Shown here: piece after piece, positions 7,685-17,100 of the stretch
Layout: each line of letters begins with the position of its first letter
Position numbering within the stretch: the first letter of the stretch is position 1
From: Bacteroidota bacterium
GTDB lineage: Bacteria; Bacteroidota; Bacteroidia; Bacteroidales; Rikenellaceae
Reading direction: 5' to 3'
Length of the DNA stretch: 48,849 bases
NCBI GenBank assembly: GCA_023443765.1
Contig: JAEZTA010000052.1
Coordinates: forward strand, 1 to 48,849
The notes under the pieces: generated by a model
The model's input: only the letters and a program-made list of their open reading frames with translations
The model's database searches: none
What the model was told of the DNA's origin: nothing
Translations under genes and position numbers: made by a program

Positions 7685-7904
7685 GAAAAATCAATTTGAT
7701 TTATTTAAGATTGGCAATTATAACAAATACCTATATTGTCTATCAATGTGATTCGTTGTGGGAAGTAAACTCCCCATGGATTAGATAATGCCCGATTTCA
7801 CATGAATTCATAACGATTCGAGATTTAGCCGGATTAGCGGGCTGATGTAAAATATAAATCAAGACGGCCTTCACCTGCCTGAAGTGTTCCTGCACTGTAA
7901 ACCA

Positions 7905-8369
7905 TCATTGAAAAGGATGCCGATTTGCCGGCCTGAATTTGTGTTTACCCACGGTTGATTTGAGATAATTCCGTCTCTGCTCGACAACTCTGGCTAAAAT
8001 GTCATGAGTCAACTGGTATTCATGTGTGTCTTTGACATTTGTAATGGAATTGAAGAGCCTAACTTCTCCTCCAATCAGCACCTCACCATCAATGTTGCAC
8101 ACATAGGCGTAATCCGGATTCTCATTTCGGATGTAAGGATTGAAGCTTTCATCATCATCAGGGTTTTCGTTAAAAAGAAAAAACGCTGCATAGCTGGCCT
8201 TTATTGCTTCAGCCTCAGCCAATGTTGCAGCATTTTCGATTTCCCCGGCAACACGATATGCCGCATCACCCTGTGATTCGAAATTATGAGAAGCATACCA
8301 GGCGCTCAAGGCCTCTTCATTCATAGCGCCCAACTCGGTGAAACGAATAGACACAACAAGGTTAGACAA
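7905..8369 (-). CDS. Hypothetical protein, probably 5'-truncated
   Basis: I do not recognise this 154-aa acidic protein. It contains AYVCNIDGEVLIGGEVRLFN, a beta-hairpin-like segment seen in uncharacterised Bacteroidota secreted proteins, and a basic C-terminus. The start at 8369 is a TTG; the first ATG in frame is at 8324. The frame stays open upstream to a stop at 8412-8414 without an ATG, and no signal peptide is present. The original N-terminus may therefore be lost and this may be a fragment of a longer secreted protein. It is AT-rich compared with the rha genes next door. Function unknown. Confidence 0.5.
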   Translation of the reverse strand: MSNLVVSIRFTELGAMNEEALSAWYASHNFESQGDAAYRVAGEIENAATLAEAEAIKASYAAFFLFNENPDDDESFNPYIRNENPDYAYVCNIDGEVLIGGEVRLFNSITNVKDTHEYQLTHDILARVVEQRRNYLKSTVGKHKFRPANRHPFQ

Positions 8370-8422
8370 CCATATAGCGATTTTAAACCTTCCCGAAAGA
8401 GGTTTCCATGTTTACTGAAAAG

Positions 8423-8447
8423 TATAAAGAGTTATAACTCCTTTATA
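8423..8447. repeat. AT-rich inverted repeat between rhaD and the hypothetical gene
   Basis: TATAAAG-AGTTATAACT-CCTTTATA is a near-perfect palindrome: the central 10 nt are perfectly palindromic and the flanks pair with one bulged C. It lies about 50 nt beyond the rhaD stop codon. It could end the rha transcript, or serve as an operator or promoter element for the gene at 7905-8369. There is no strong T-run. Confidence 0.5.
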
Positions 8448-8494
8448 TAATTATGTCCATCGGCTATGTTGCGTCAAGAGGCCCCTTTCGTTGT

Positions 8495-9286
8495 TCACAG
8501 ACCGAACGCCCGTTTCATTTCATCCATTTGCGCGGCGGTCATTCCGGTCGGTTCGAAGCCCATGGCCCGGGACGTGAGGTATATCTGTGCGGACTTGGAC
8601 AGCGTGTCGATCATGTCGAACGCTTCGACGGGATCTTCACCCACAGCCAGCGCACCGTGCTTTTCCCACATGACCACGTCGTAGTCTTCGAGTTGCTCGA
8701 TGGTCTTGTCGGCCAGCACCTCCGAACCCGGAAGTTCATAACGGACGATGCCCAGACCTTTGGGGCAGAAAGCGCGGGTTTCGGGGATCATGCTCCAGAG
8801 CAGGTTTCCCAACACGTCTTTTGCTAAAAATGCGGGATTGTGGGTCATGGCGATGAGGTCGGTGGGATGAGTATGCACTACGACCTTTATATCCGTGCGT
8901 CCCGATGCGTGCAGGTAATTGTGAATCGCCAAATGTGCCGGCAGTTCCGACGTGGGACGAATGGCTTCGCAGGCGATAATCCGGTAACTTCTGCCGTCGT
9001 CGGCAATGCGAATGACTGAGGCGTTCTCCATTGGAGCCGAGGCCACGTAACGCATTCGTTTATTCGTTCCCGTCACGAGGAAGTACGCCCCGCATAGCTT
9101 CGGCACGCAGCGGCCCAAGGGGATCGGTCCGGACAGGGGTGTCTGGGCTCGCATCGCACCGTCGCACCATTCGGTGATGTTGTAGGATATGTTACCGCCG
9201 TTACGCTCGGCCCAGCCTTTCTGCCAGAGGTAGCCTGCCACCTCGGCCATACGGGCGATCGCCCGGTTTATCTCTTTGTTGAACAT
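8495..9286 (-). CDS. rhaD: Rhamnulose-1-phosphate aldolase
   Basis: This 263-aa class II aldolase (AraD/FucA family) cleaves L-rhamnulose-1-phosphate to dihydroxyacetone phosphate and L-lactaldehyde. Family marks are the N-terminal GWAERNGGNIS phosphate-binding loop, the SELPAHLAIH segment with the catalytic Glu, and HTHPTD plus EKHGALAVG supplying the three zinc-binding histidines. The length fits RhaD (about 270 aa). It is the last gene of rhaB-rhaA-rhaT-rhaD, 6 nt after rhaT. No lactaldehyde reductase or dehydrogenase gene lies in the operon, so lactaldehyde disposal is encoded elsewhere. In Bacteroides thetaiotaomicron the equivalent gene is called rhaA. Confidence 0.96.
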   Translation of the reverse strand: MFNKEINRAIARMAEVAGYLWQKGWAERNGGNISYNITEWCDGAMRAQTPLSGPIPLGRCVPKLCGAYFLVTGTNKRMRYVASAPMENASVIRIADDGRSYRIIACEAIRPTSELPAHLAIHNYLHASGRTDIKVVVHTHPTDLIAMTHNPAFLAKDVLGNLLWSMIPETRAFCPKGLGIVRYELPGSEVLADKTIEQLEDYDVVMWEKHGALAVGEDPVEAFDMIDTLSKSAQIYLTSRAMGFEPTGMTAAQMDEMKRAFGL

Positions 9287-9292
9287 AGTCGG

Positions 9293-10315
9293 TTAAAATA
9301 AAGAGGAAAAGAATACGGAGAATACCAATAACGCCAGACCAACTGCCAGCACGCACATCGTCCTGCGACCGCTTCCGCGCCATTCGTGCAGGATCACGCC
9401 CCACATGTTCGAGAAAACGACGTTGAGGGCCATGAGTATCGACCACGAGAATGCGAGCAGTACGGGCGAATCCGTGAGGAACGTCCGGCCGACCTCCAGT
9501 CCGAAGAACTGCGAATACCACAGCCCTCCGGCCAATGCGCAGAAGAGCACGTTGCTGGTGAAAACTGCGCGGGGGACCGAAAGAAAGCCTTTCATGCCTT
9601 TGCGACCATGCGGGCGCAGGCAGTAAACGGCGTTGGTCACAAAGCCCCCGAGCGTCACGAGCGCCACCACGGGCAGTCCGGCGAACAGGGGTGCAACCCC
9701 TGCTGCGATCATGTGTTCCCGCAGCGGCTGCCCGGCATCGAGTCCCAGCGCGAAGCAGGCGCTCATGATGCCTGCCAACAGGGCAACCAGCAATCCTTTC
9801 GTCAGTGCGAAATCGCGAATGGCGGCGTCCCTGTCGGCCCGGCTCATGGTCTTGCTACGCAGCGATCCCGCATATCCGATCACGGCGATCCCGGCCAGCG
9901 TGATGCAGACCCCGCCGAGCAGTATCGCACCCTTCCCGTGGAATAGGTCCGTACCGCCGAAAATTACCGGAAGCAGCGTTCCGAACGCCGAGCAGGTTCC
10001 CAGCGATATGGATTGCCCGAGCGCGACACCCAAATAGCGCATGCTCAGCCCGAAGGTCAGGCCCCCGACGCCCCACAAGGCGCCGTAGACGATGGCCAGG
10101 ATGCTGCCTTCGGCCGTGAAGAGCGACGCCAGACCATATCCTTCCGGCAGTATAGCCCATGCGCCTGCCAGTGGGAACAGAATCCAGGCAAATATACCCT
10201 GCGTCAACCAGAACCCCTCCCACGACCACTCTCGCACGCGTTTTACGGGAACGTAGGAACTGGACTGCCCGAAACTGCCGAGTGCAATGATCAAAAGACC
10301 CCAAAATAGTTCCAT
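9293..10315 (-). CDS. rhaT: L-rhamnose/H+ symporter
   Basis: The 340-aa product is a hydrophobic inner-membrane protein with about ten transmembrane segments and is recognisably RhaT. Its N-terminus MELFWGLLIIALGSFGQSSSYVP is followed by WSWEGFWLTQGIFAWILFP, and GVALGQSISLGTCSAFGTL lies mid-protein. The size matches the E. coli symporter (344 aa). It imports L-rhamnose, released in the periplasm, with protons. It sits 4 nt after rhaA and 6 nt before rhaD in a tight operon. B. thetaiotaomicron has the same gene order. Confidence 0.95.
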   Translation of the reverse strand: MELFWGLLIIALGSFGQSSSYVPVKRVREWSWEGFWLTQGIFAWILFPLAGAWAILPEGYGLASLFTAEGSILAIVYGALWGVGGLTFGLSMRYLGVALGQSISLGTCSAFGTLLPVIFGGTDLFHGKGAILLGGVCITLAGIAVIGYAGSLRSKTMSRADRDAAIRDFALTKGLLVALLAGIMSACFALGLDAGQPLREHMIAAGVAPLFAGLPVVALVTLGGFVTNAVYCLRPHGRKGMKGFLSVPRAVFTSNVLFCALAGGLWYSQFFGLEVGRTFLTDSPVLLAFSWSILMALNVVFSNMWGVILHEWRGSGRRTMCVLAVGLALLVFSVFFSSLF

Positions 10316-10319
10316 CCCA

Positions 10320-11576
10320 TTATCGGTTTGAGGTTACCTCGCGCTCGTAACGGGCGATCTCGTCGATCAGTTCCGTACCGACGGGAACATTGTTCTGCAG
10401 ACAGAAATAGTCGTATACGTCACCCCACGGCATTGATTTACTGCGTTCAAGGAGCGCCAGCCGCTCGAATCCGCGTCCGTTGCGTTCGTATTCGCGCAGG
10501 AGCCCGATGGGGCTCAGGAGTGCCATGAGAAATGCCTGTTGCGTTGCCCGCAGGCCGATAGCGTAAGCCCCGATGCGGTTGATCGACGCATCGAAATAAT
10601 CCAGACCGACATTTACGCGGCGCAGGGCATCCGCCCATACGACCTCCTCGGCCAGCATCCTTACGCTGTCGTTGAGGATGACCACATGGTCGCTGTCCCA
10701 GCGCATAGGGCGGCTGACGTGCAGCAGCAGTTCGGGCATAAAGAGCAGCAGGGCCGAGATTTTGTCCGCGATCTCTTCGGTGGGGTGGAAATGCCCCATG
10801 TCGAGCGTGACCATCAAGTCGTTGCGCAGGGCATAGCCCATGTAGAACTCGTGACTGCCAACGGTGAAGTTTTCGAGCCCCATTCCGAACAACTTGCTTT
10901 CGAGTGCATCCTTGACATGGGGGCATTTGTGGGAGAAGATCGCGTCGAGCGACTCTTTGAGCAGACTGCGGTAACGGTATTTATCCACGCAGAGGTCCTT
11001 GCTGCCGTCGTGCACCCACAAGTTGTGACAGGCTTTCGCTCCCTGTGCTTCGCCCATGGCGTCAGCTATACGGCGGGAACGCACGGTATGCTCGACCCAA
11101 AACTCCCGGATAGCCGGATCGGGATTGGCGAGTGTCAGCTCACCGCTGAGCGGATGCGAGAAGCTCGTCGAGTTGAAGTCGAGCAGCAGCCCCTGCTCCC
11201 GCGCCCACTCGATCCAGCTTTGGAAGTGGCGCGGCTCGATGGCGTTGCGGTCGACCTTCTCACTCCCGAAATCGCCGTAAACGGCGTGTAAGCTCAGGTG
11301 GTGACGGCCTGCAGTCATCGACACCACCTTCGCGATGTCCTGCCGCAGTTGGTCGATGTTGCGGGCCTTGCCCGGGTAGTTACCCGTGGCCTGAATACCA
11401 CCTGAAAGTTCTCCGTCGGGATTCTCAAATCCCGTTACGTCGTCTGCCTGCCAGCAGTGGAGCGAGAGCGAAAGTCTCGCGAGCTGTTCTAACGCCCGGT
11501 CCGCATCGACCCCAATGGCTGCATAACGTTCTTTTGCTACGGCATAATTGCGAGCCGTCTGTTCTGTATTCTTCAT
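10320..11576 (-). CDS. rhaA: L-rhamnose isomerase
   Basis: This 418-aa cytoplasmic TIM-barrel isomerase interconverts L-rhamnose and L-rhamnulose. Recognisable segments are LHCWQADDVTGFE near the N-terminus, AVYGDFGSEKVDR, NLWVHDGSKD, VGSHEFYMGYA (metal-binding Glu), TLDMGHFHPTEEIADK (metal-binding Asp/His) and VNVGLDYFDASINRI. The length equals that of E. coli RhaA (419 aa). Its start overlaps the rhaB stop by 4 nt. In the B. thetaiotaomicron naming this is rhaI. All key catalytic segments look intact. Confidence 0.97.
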   Translation of the reverse strand: MKNTEQTARNYAVAKERYAAIGVDADRALEQLARLSLSLHCWQADDVTGFENPDGELSGGIQATGNYPGKARNIDQLRQDIAKVVSMTAGRHHLSLHAVYGDFGSEKVDRNAIEPRHFQSWIEWAREQGLLLDFNSTSFSHPLSGELTLANPDPAIREFWVEHTVRSRRIADAMGEAQGAKACHNLWVHDGSKDLCVDKYRYRSLLKESLDAIFSHKCPHVKDALESKLFGMGLENFTVGSHEFYMGYALRNDLMVTLDMGHFHPTEEIADKISALLLFMPELLLHVSRPMRWDSDHVVILNDSVRMLAEEVVWADALRRVNVGLDYFDASINRIGAYAIGLRATQQAFLMALLSPIGLLREYERNGRGFERLALLERSKSMPWGDVYDYFCLQNNVPVGTELIDEIARYEREVTSNR

Positions 11577-13048
11577 GGTATGAGTTTAAGAAAGTGTCTG
11601 TATTTCTCCTGCCACAGGGCATGGTCTTTCGGTCGGTAATGGCGGCCCGGCATCGCCTTGGCGACCATGCGGCGCATCTCGGCCAATGAGCCGACGACAC
11701 CTGCAGCCCGGGCCTGCACCATGATGTTGCCCAATGCAGTGGCTTCGGCAGGACCTGCCACGACCTCGATGCCCGTCGAGTCTGCTGTTAAGGCGTTGAG
11801 CAGTTCGTTGCGCGATCCGCCGCCGATGATGTGCAGCCGCTGAATCGGGAACGGGGCCAGCGCCACGAATAGCTCCAGCACGTAGCGGTATTTGAGCGCC
11901 AGCGATTCGAAGATCGCCCGCACCAGCTGTGCGTCCTCCTCCGGCATAACCTGCCCCGTGTCCGCACAGTATGCGGCGATGGCCTGTACCATATCCTCCG
12001 GGGCGGCAAAGCGGGGATCGTCAGGGTCGATGTAGGTCGTGTTCTCCGTGACCGCGGATGCCATCCGGACAATCTCATTGTAATCGTACTCGCGGCCTGC
12101 ACGCCGCCATTCTGCGATCACCTGCTCCAATATCCACATGCCCGTGATATTCTTCAACAGCCGTGTCGTGCCGTCCACGCCGCCCTCATTGGAGATGTTC
12201 CACCGTTCGGTGTCGACCGAGATGAGCGGCTCGTCGAGCTCGATACCCATCAACGACCAGGTCCCGGAACTCAAATAGGCGAAGTTACGGTCTGCAGCGG
12301 GTATAGCCGCTATGGCGGATGCCGTGTCGTGCCCGGCCACCGCAACGACCGGAAGAGGGGCCGTGCCGCACTCTTCGGCGATGTCTGCCCGAAGCGTCCC
12401 GACCCGGGTTCCGGGCAGGACCAGCTTCGGGAATGTTCCGGGCCCGATGCCGCACGCCGCGAGCAGTTCAGGACTGAAATCCCTCTTGCGCACATCGAGC
12501 AGTTGAGACGTCGAGGCGATGGTGTATTCCGTGACAGCATTCCCGGTCAGCAAGTAGGCCAGCGCGTCGGGCATGAAGAGCAGCCGGTGTGCGGCGCGGA
12601 GCTGCGACGAACGGCGGCACTTCAGGGCGTAAAGCTGAAAAAGCGTGTTGAAATCCAGAATCTGTATCCCCGTCATCGCATACACTTCGCTGCGGGAGAG
12701 CACTTCCGAGAAAAATCGTTCGGGTATTCCTTCGGTCTGCCGGTCGCGGTAGGCTACCGGCAGTCCGAGCAGGGCTCCGTCGTCACCCACGAATGCGAGA
12801 TCGACGCCCCAGGTGTCGATCCCGACCGATTCGGGAACGATGCCTTCGCGAGCCGCGGCACGCAGTCCGTCGAGTATATATAGGTAAAGTGCAGGGATGT
12901 TCCAGCAGCTGTGTCCGCCGATCCGAATCATGGCGTTCGGAAAGCGCGTCAGCTCACGCAGTTCAACCCCTTCGAGGCCGATCGTACCGAGCATTGTCCG
13001 TCCGCTCGTAGCTCCCAGATCGAAGGCCAGAAAACAGTGCTTATCCAT
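11573..13048 (-). CDS. rhaB: Rhamnulokinase
   Basis: This FGGY-family kinase phosphorylates L-rhamnulose at O-1 using ATP. I start it at the ATG at 13048, giving MDKHCFLAFDLGATSGR with the phosphate-1 loop DLGATSGR at residues 9-16. An alternative TTG start eight codons upstream is less likely. Other family marks are VGIDTWGVDLAFVG, AGHDTASAIAAIP, YLSSGTWSLMGIE and the adenosine motif IIGGGSRNELLN. The 491 aa match RhaB (489 aa in E. coli). It is the first gene of the rha operon, divergent from the AraC-type activator at 13248 with a 199-nt control region between. Confidence 0.97.
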   Translation of the reverse strand: MDKHCFLAFDLGATSGRTMLGTIGLEGVELRELTRFPNAMIRIGGHSCWNIPALYLYILDGLRAAAREGIVPESVGIDTWGVDLAFVGDDGALLGLPVAYRDRQTEGIPERFFSEVLSRSEVYAMTGIQILDFNTLFQLYALKCRRSSQLRAAHRLLFMPDALAYLLTGNAVTEYTIASTSQLLDVRKRDFSPELLAACGIGPGTFPKLVLPGTRVGTLRADIAEECGTAPLPVVAVAGHDTASAIAAIPAADRNFAYLSSGTWSLMGIELDEPLISVDTERWNISNEGGVDGTTRLLKNITGMWILEQVIAEWRRAGREYDYNEIVRMASAVTENTTYIDPDDPRFAAPEDMVQAIAAYCADTGQVMPEEDAQLVRAIFESLALKYRYVLELFVALAPFPIQRLHIIGGGSRNELLNALTADSTGIEVVAGPAEATALGNIMVQARAAGVVGSLAEMRRMVAKAMPGRHYRPKDHALWQEKYRHFLKLIP

Positions 13049-13247
13049 AGTACATAAATTATTTATGCACAAAGGAATTAATAATAAATCAACAAGGGCT
13101 TTGCTTTTTGACCTATTGAATTAACATTTTGCCAAATCGACATTTTCTTACTTTTTTTTGGTTTTACTTTACATTCAGAGCAAAAAAAGCATACATTCAA
13201 ACTATCCAAAAGACCTAAATAAACTACAAATTAAACTTTTTAACACA
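13049..13247. promoter_or_regulatory. Divergent control region between rhaB and the AraC activator
   Basis: A 199-nt AT-rich gap separates the two start codons. It must hold the rhaB promoter and possibly that of the activator. I found no perfect TAnnTTTG box. Activator-dependent promoters often deviate from consensus, which would fit. No convincing direct-repeat operator was identified by eye. Confidence 0.6.
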
Positions 13248-14150
13248 ATGGATGAATCCCAAAAAACAAAGTACCTTAAATATCTTGTTGCAAGTGAGCA
13301 GGATATGTCGTGGGGTATTACGATCAACACAGTCGGACATCAGCAGGTTAAAAAGAACAGCATCTACCCGCCGCAGAACCACCCACCGCGTTACCTCTTT
13401 TCCCCGGACAAGGGCCGCATACTGGAGGAGTACCAATTGCTCTACATCAAGCAAGGCAGCGGGACGTTCTTTTCACGCAATTACGCGCCGCGCGAGCTGA
13501 CCACGGGTTCGATGTTCCTGCTCTTTCCGGGCGAATGGCACAACTACTATCCACAGCCCGCCTCCGGCTGGGAAGAGTATTGGATCGGCTTCACGGGTGC
13601 GGACATCGACCGCCACGTCGAGAACAGGTTCTTCCAGCGCAGCAAACCGGTTTTCAACATCGGGTTGCAGAGCGAGATCGTCGATCTCTACGAACAGGCC
13701 ATCCGCATCGCCAACGAGCAGGGTCCGGGCTACCAGCAGATGCTTGGCGGCATCGTTCACCACCTGCTGGGTTTTGCCTACTCCTACAACAAGCAGTCTA
13801 ACTTCGAAGATACGCAGATCGTCAACAAGATCAACAAAGCCAAGATCATCGTGGCTGAGAACTACGACAAGGGCATCTCTCCCGAGGTGATCGCCGAGAG
13901 CATCGGCATGAGCTATTCGTGGTTTCGCCGCATCTTCAAGCAATACACGGGCTTTTCGCCGATCAATTATATCCAGGAGATCAAGATTCGCAAGAGCATG
14001 GAACTGCTGACCAACACCAACTCCCAGATCAAAGAGATCGCCTTCGAGACAGGCTTCAACAATGCGGAATATTTCTCCACCATCTTCAAGAAAAAAACGG
14101 GCTACACACCCGACCGTTACCGCGAGTTTACACAGGGGCGACATCTCTGA
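13248..14150 (+). CDS. rhaR: AraC-family activator of rhamnose genes (RhaR-like)
   Basis: I start this at ATG 13248 (MDESQKTKYLKYL, 300 aa), because the earlier frame has only a TTG. The N-terminal half is an AraC-type cupin sensor (about 55-150, YQLLYIKQGSGTFFSR, GEWHNYYP). The C-terminal 100 residues are the double HTH, with PEVIAESIGMSYSWFRRIF and IKEIAFETGFNNAEYFSTIF. In B. thetaiotaomicron an AraC protein beside rhamnose genes of this order is the rhamnose-responsive activator RhaR; assignment here rests on that synteny and is inferred. It also lies only 40 nt upstream of the PUL1 SusC gene and in the same direction, so it may be co-transcribed with and/or control PUL1. Confidence 0.82.
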   Translation: MDESQKTKYLKYLVASEQDMSWGITINTVGHQQVKKNSIYPPQNHPPRYLFSPDKGRILEEYQLLYIKQGSGTFFSRNYAPRELTTGSMFLLFPGEWHNYYPQPASGWEEYWIGFTGADIDRHVENRFFQRSKPVFNIGLQSEIVDLYEQAIRIANEQGPGYQQMLGGIVHHLLGFAYSYNKQSNFEDTQIVNKINKAKIIVAENYDKGISPEVIAESIGMSYSWFRRIFKQYTGFSPINYIQEIKIRKSMELLTNTNSQIKEIAFETGFNNAEYFSTIFKKKTGYTPDRYREFTQGRHL

Positions 14151-14190
14151 TCATTAACGCAAGCTAAATAACCCACAAAAACCCAAACTT

Positions 14191-17100
14191 ATGAATGAAC
14201 CTAAACCAAGCAAACGCCCGGCGTTCAAACCGTTCGGTCTGTTTTTCGTCCTGCTTTTCGCTACGGCATCGTCCGTCGCCCAGCAAACGACCGTCCTGGG
14301 GACCGTGAAGGACGAAGCTGATGCACCGTTGGTAGGCGCTACCGTGGTTGTCTCCGGCAAGCAGTCCGGTACGACGACCGACATCAGCGGACACTTCACG
14401 CTGCAGGTCACTGCGGGAACGACGCTCGAAGTCTCCTATATCGGTTACCTGACGCAGAAAGTCGAAGTACCCCGCAGCGGACAACTGACCGTCGTGATGA
14501 AACCTGACCAGATGGATATCGAGGGCGTAACCGTCATCGGTTACGGCTCCGTCAAGAAGAAAGACCTCACGGGTTCGGTCTCAAGCCTGAGCGAGAAGAC
14601 GCTCCGCGAATCGAGACAAAGCTCGTTCCTCAACAGCATGCAGGGCCGCATCGCGGGTGTGCAGATCACTGTAGGCTCGGGTGCGCCGGGATCGGCGTCG
14701 AAAGTGCTGATCCGCGGTGCGAACTCGATCGCCGGCACGAGCGACCCGCTCTATGTGATCGACGGCATCCAGATGAACGGCTCCGATGCTCCGATGGCTT
14801 CATCGAGCTACGGCCGCAGTGCGAGTATCAGCCCCCTGAGCTCGATCAATCCTGCCGACATCGTATCGGTCGACGTACTGAAGGATGCCTCGTCGACGGC
14901 TATCTACGGTGCGAAAGGCGCGAACGGCGTTATCATCGTCACCACGCGTCAGGGACAAGAAGGCGCACCGATCGTCACCTACGACGGTTCGGTCAGCATC
15001 TCGACCCGCACACGTAAGATCGACATGCTCAACGGAAACGAATGGATCGACTACCGTAAGGACCAGACGCTCCTTCCCGACCAGAGCCGCGTGCAGTACG
15101 GCTATTTTCAGGATTGGCTTTTCTTCGAAAATCCGGGCGAACTAGATCCCTCGAAGATGATCCCGCGCGACGTCTACGCACTGCCGCAATACGATTGGCA
15201 GGACGAAATGTACCGCACGGCCATCTCCACGAGCCACAACATCTCGATCACGGGCGGTACGAAAGATACTAAGTATGCCGGTAGTATCGGCTACAACAAA
15301 GAGCAGGGTCTGCTGCGCAATAACGACTATACGCGTATCACGGGCCGCCTGCGCCTCGACCATTCGCACAAGCGCTTCAATTTTTCGCTCAATCTCAACG
15401 GTTCGTACTCGATCTACGACGGTGCGGCCAACTCGGGTGCGGGATATAACAACATGGGGGTCCTGCAGTCGGCCATCGTGTCGCGCCCGCTGGTCTTCAA
15501 CAACCCCCACGATCTGGAGACGCAAGGCGGCTGGAAGGAGCCTACGCGCAACCTCGATTATGTCTACAAGCAGACCACCGCGCCCAACTTTTCGGTCAGC
15601 ACCACGGTCAGCTACAAACTGCTCGAAGGGCTCTACCTCTCGTCGACCGTGAGCGGCACGACCGCACCGTCGAACTGCAACGAATTCTACAGCAAGGAGA
15701 CTCCCTGGGGTTGGTATCTGAGGGGGCGTGCGTCGGTCACCAACTCCTCGTGGGCGGGCTACGACAACATCAACGCCCTGAGCTACGATAAGGTTTTCAA
15801 GAACAATACGCGTCTCAACGCGATGGCCGCGTTTCAGATCAGCGGCAGCAAATATGTCACGAGCAGCATCGTCAAAAGTAACTTTGCCGACGAAACGACC
15901 GGCGTGTTCGACATCAACAAGGGCGTGACGCTCGAAAGTGCCACATCGAATGCGGGTCCGCAGCGCAGTATGTCCTACCTGGGACGCGTGAACTACACGG
16001 TCTTCGACCGCTACCTCTTCACGGCAAGTTTCCGTGCCGACGGGTCCGATCGCTTTGGCGAGAACAATCGCTGGGGTTACTTCCCTTCGGCCGCATTCGC
16101 ATGGCGCATTTCCGACGAACCGTGGATGCGCGATGTGCGCCAGATCGATAACCTCAAACTGCGCCTCAGCTATGGCGTGACGGGTAATTCGAACATCCCC
16201 ATCTTCCAATATATGGCCCACATGGGCGACTCGTTCTACGGCGACGAGCTGGGTCTGCGCCCCACGTCAATGCCCAATCCCGATCTGAAGTGGGAGACGA
16301 CCACTCAGTATAACATCGGTTTGGACCTCAACTGCTGGAACAGCGCTTTCAACCTCACGTTCGACCTCTACGACAAGCGTACGACCAACATGCTCTATGA
16401 GGCAATCATTCCGGCACAATCGGGCTTCAAGGCGCAATGGCAGAACCTCGGTAAAGTCGACAACCGCGGTATCGAGATCGGCATCAACACGCGTAACATC
16501 AACACGAAGAATTTCAGCTGGACAAGCTCCGTGACCGTCGCCGCCAATAAGAACAAGGTGCTGGAGATCGGTAACGGGCTCGACGAAGCACCCATCGGGA
16601 CCGGAACATGGTCGCTGTCCTACATCAAGATCAACGACGTGGGCCGTATCATGAAGGGCCAGCCCATCGGCGTGATCTACGGATACGAGAAGGACGGCGT
16701 CTACCAGATGGACGACTTCTCAGGATGGACCGACAAACAAGGTATCCACCCGGCCAACGATCCCCACATCGCCTGGGATCAGCGCGAATGGCAGCTTAAG
16801 CCCGGGGTGGCGGATTGCTCTCCGATCGGCAAGCCGCGTCCCGGAACGCTCAAGTTCCGCAATACCGACGGTTCGGAGGATAACCAGATCACCTCCAGCG
16901 ACCAGACGATCCTGGGCAGTTGTCAGCCCAAGTTCTTCGGCGGTATCGGCAATAATTTCACCTACAAGGATTTCGAACTGGGCATCTACTTTACCTACTC
17001 CTACGGAGCGAAGATCTTCAACTCGACCCGCTATGAACTCGAGGGTGCTTATCCGGGCGAATACTTCAACATCACCCGTAATTTCTGGCACAACCATTGG

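Noticed and set aside
15142..16221. Long antisense frame inside PUL1 susC
   Set aside because: Shadow of the receptor coding strand; no signature of any family.
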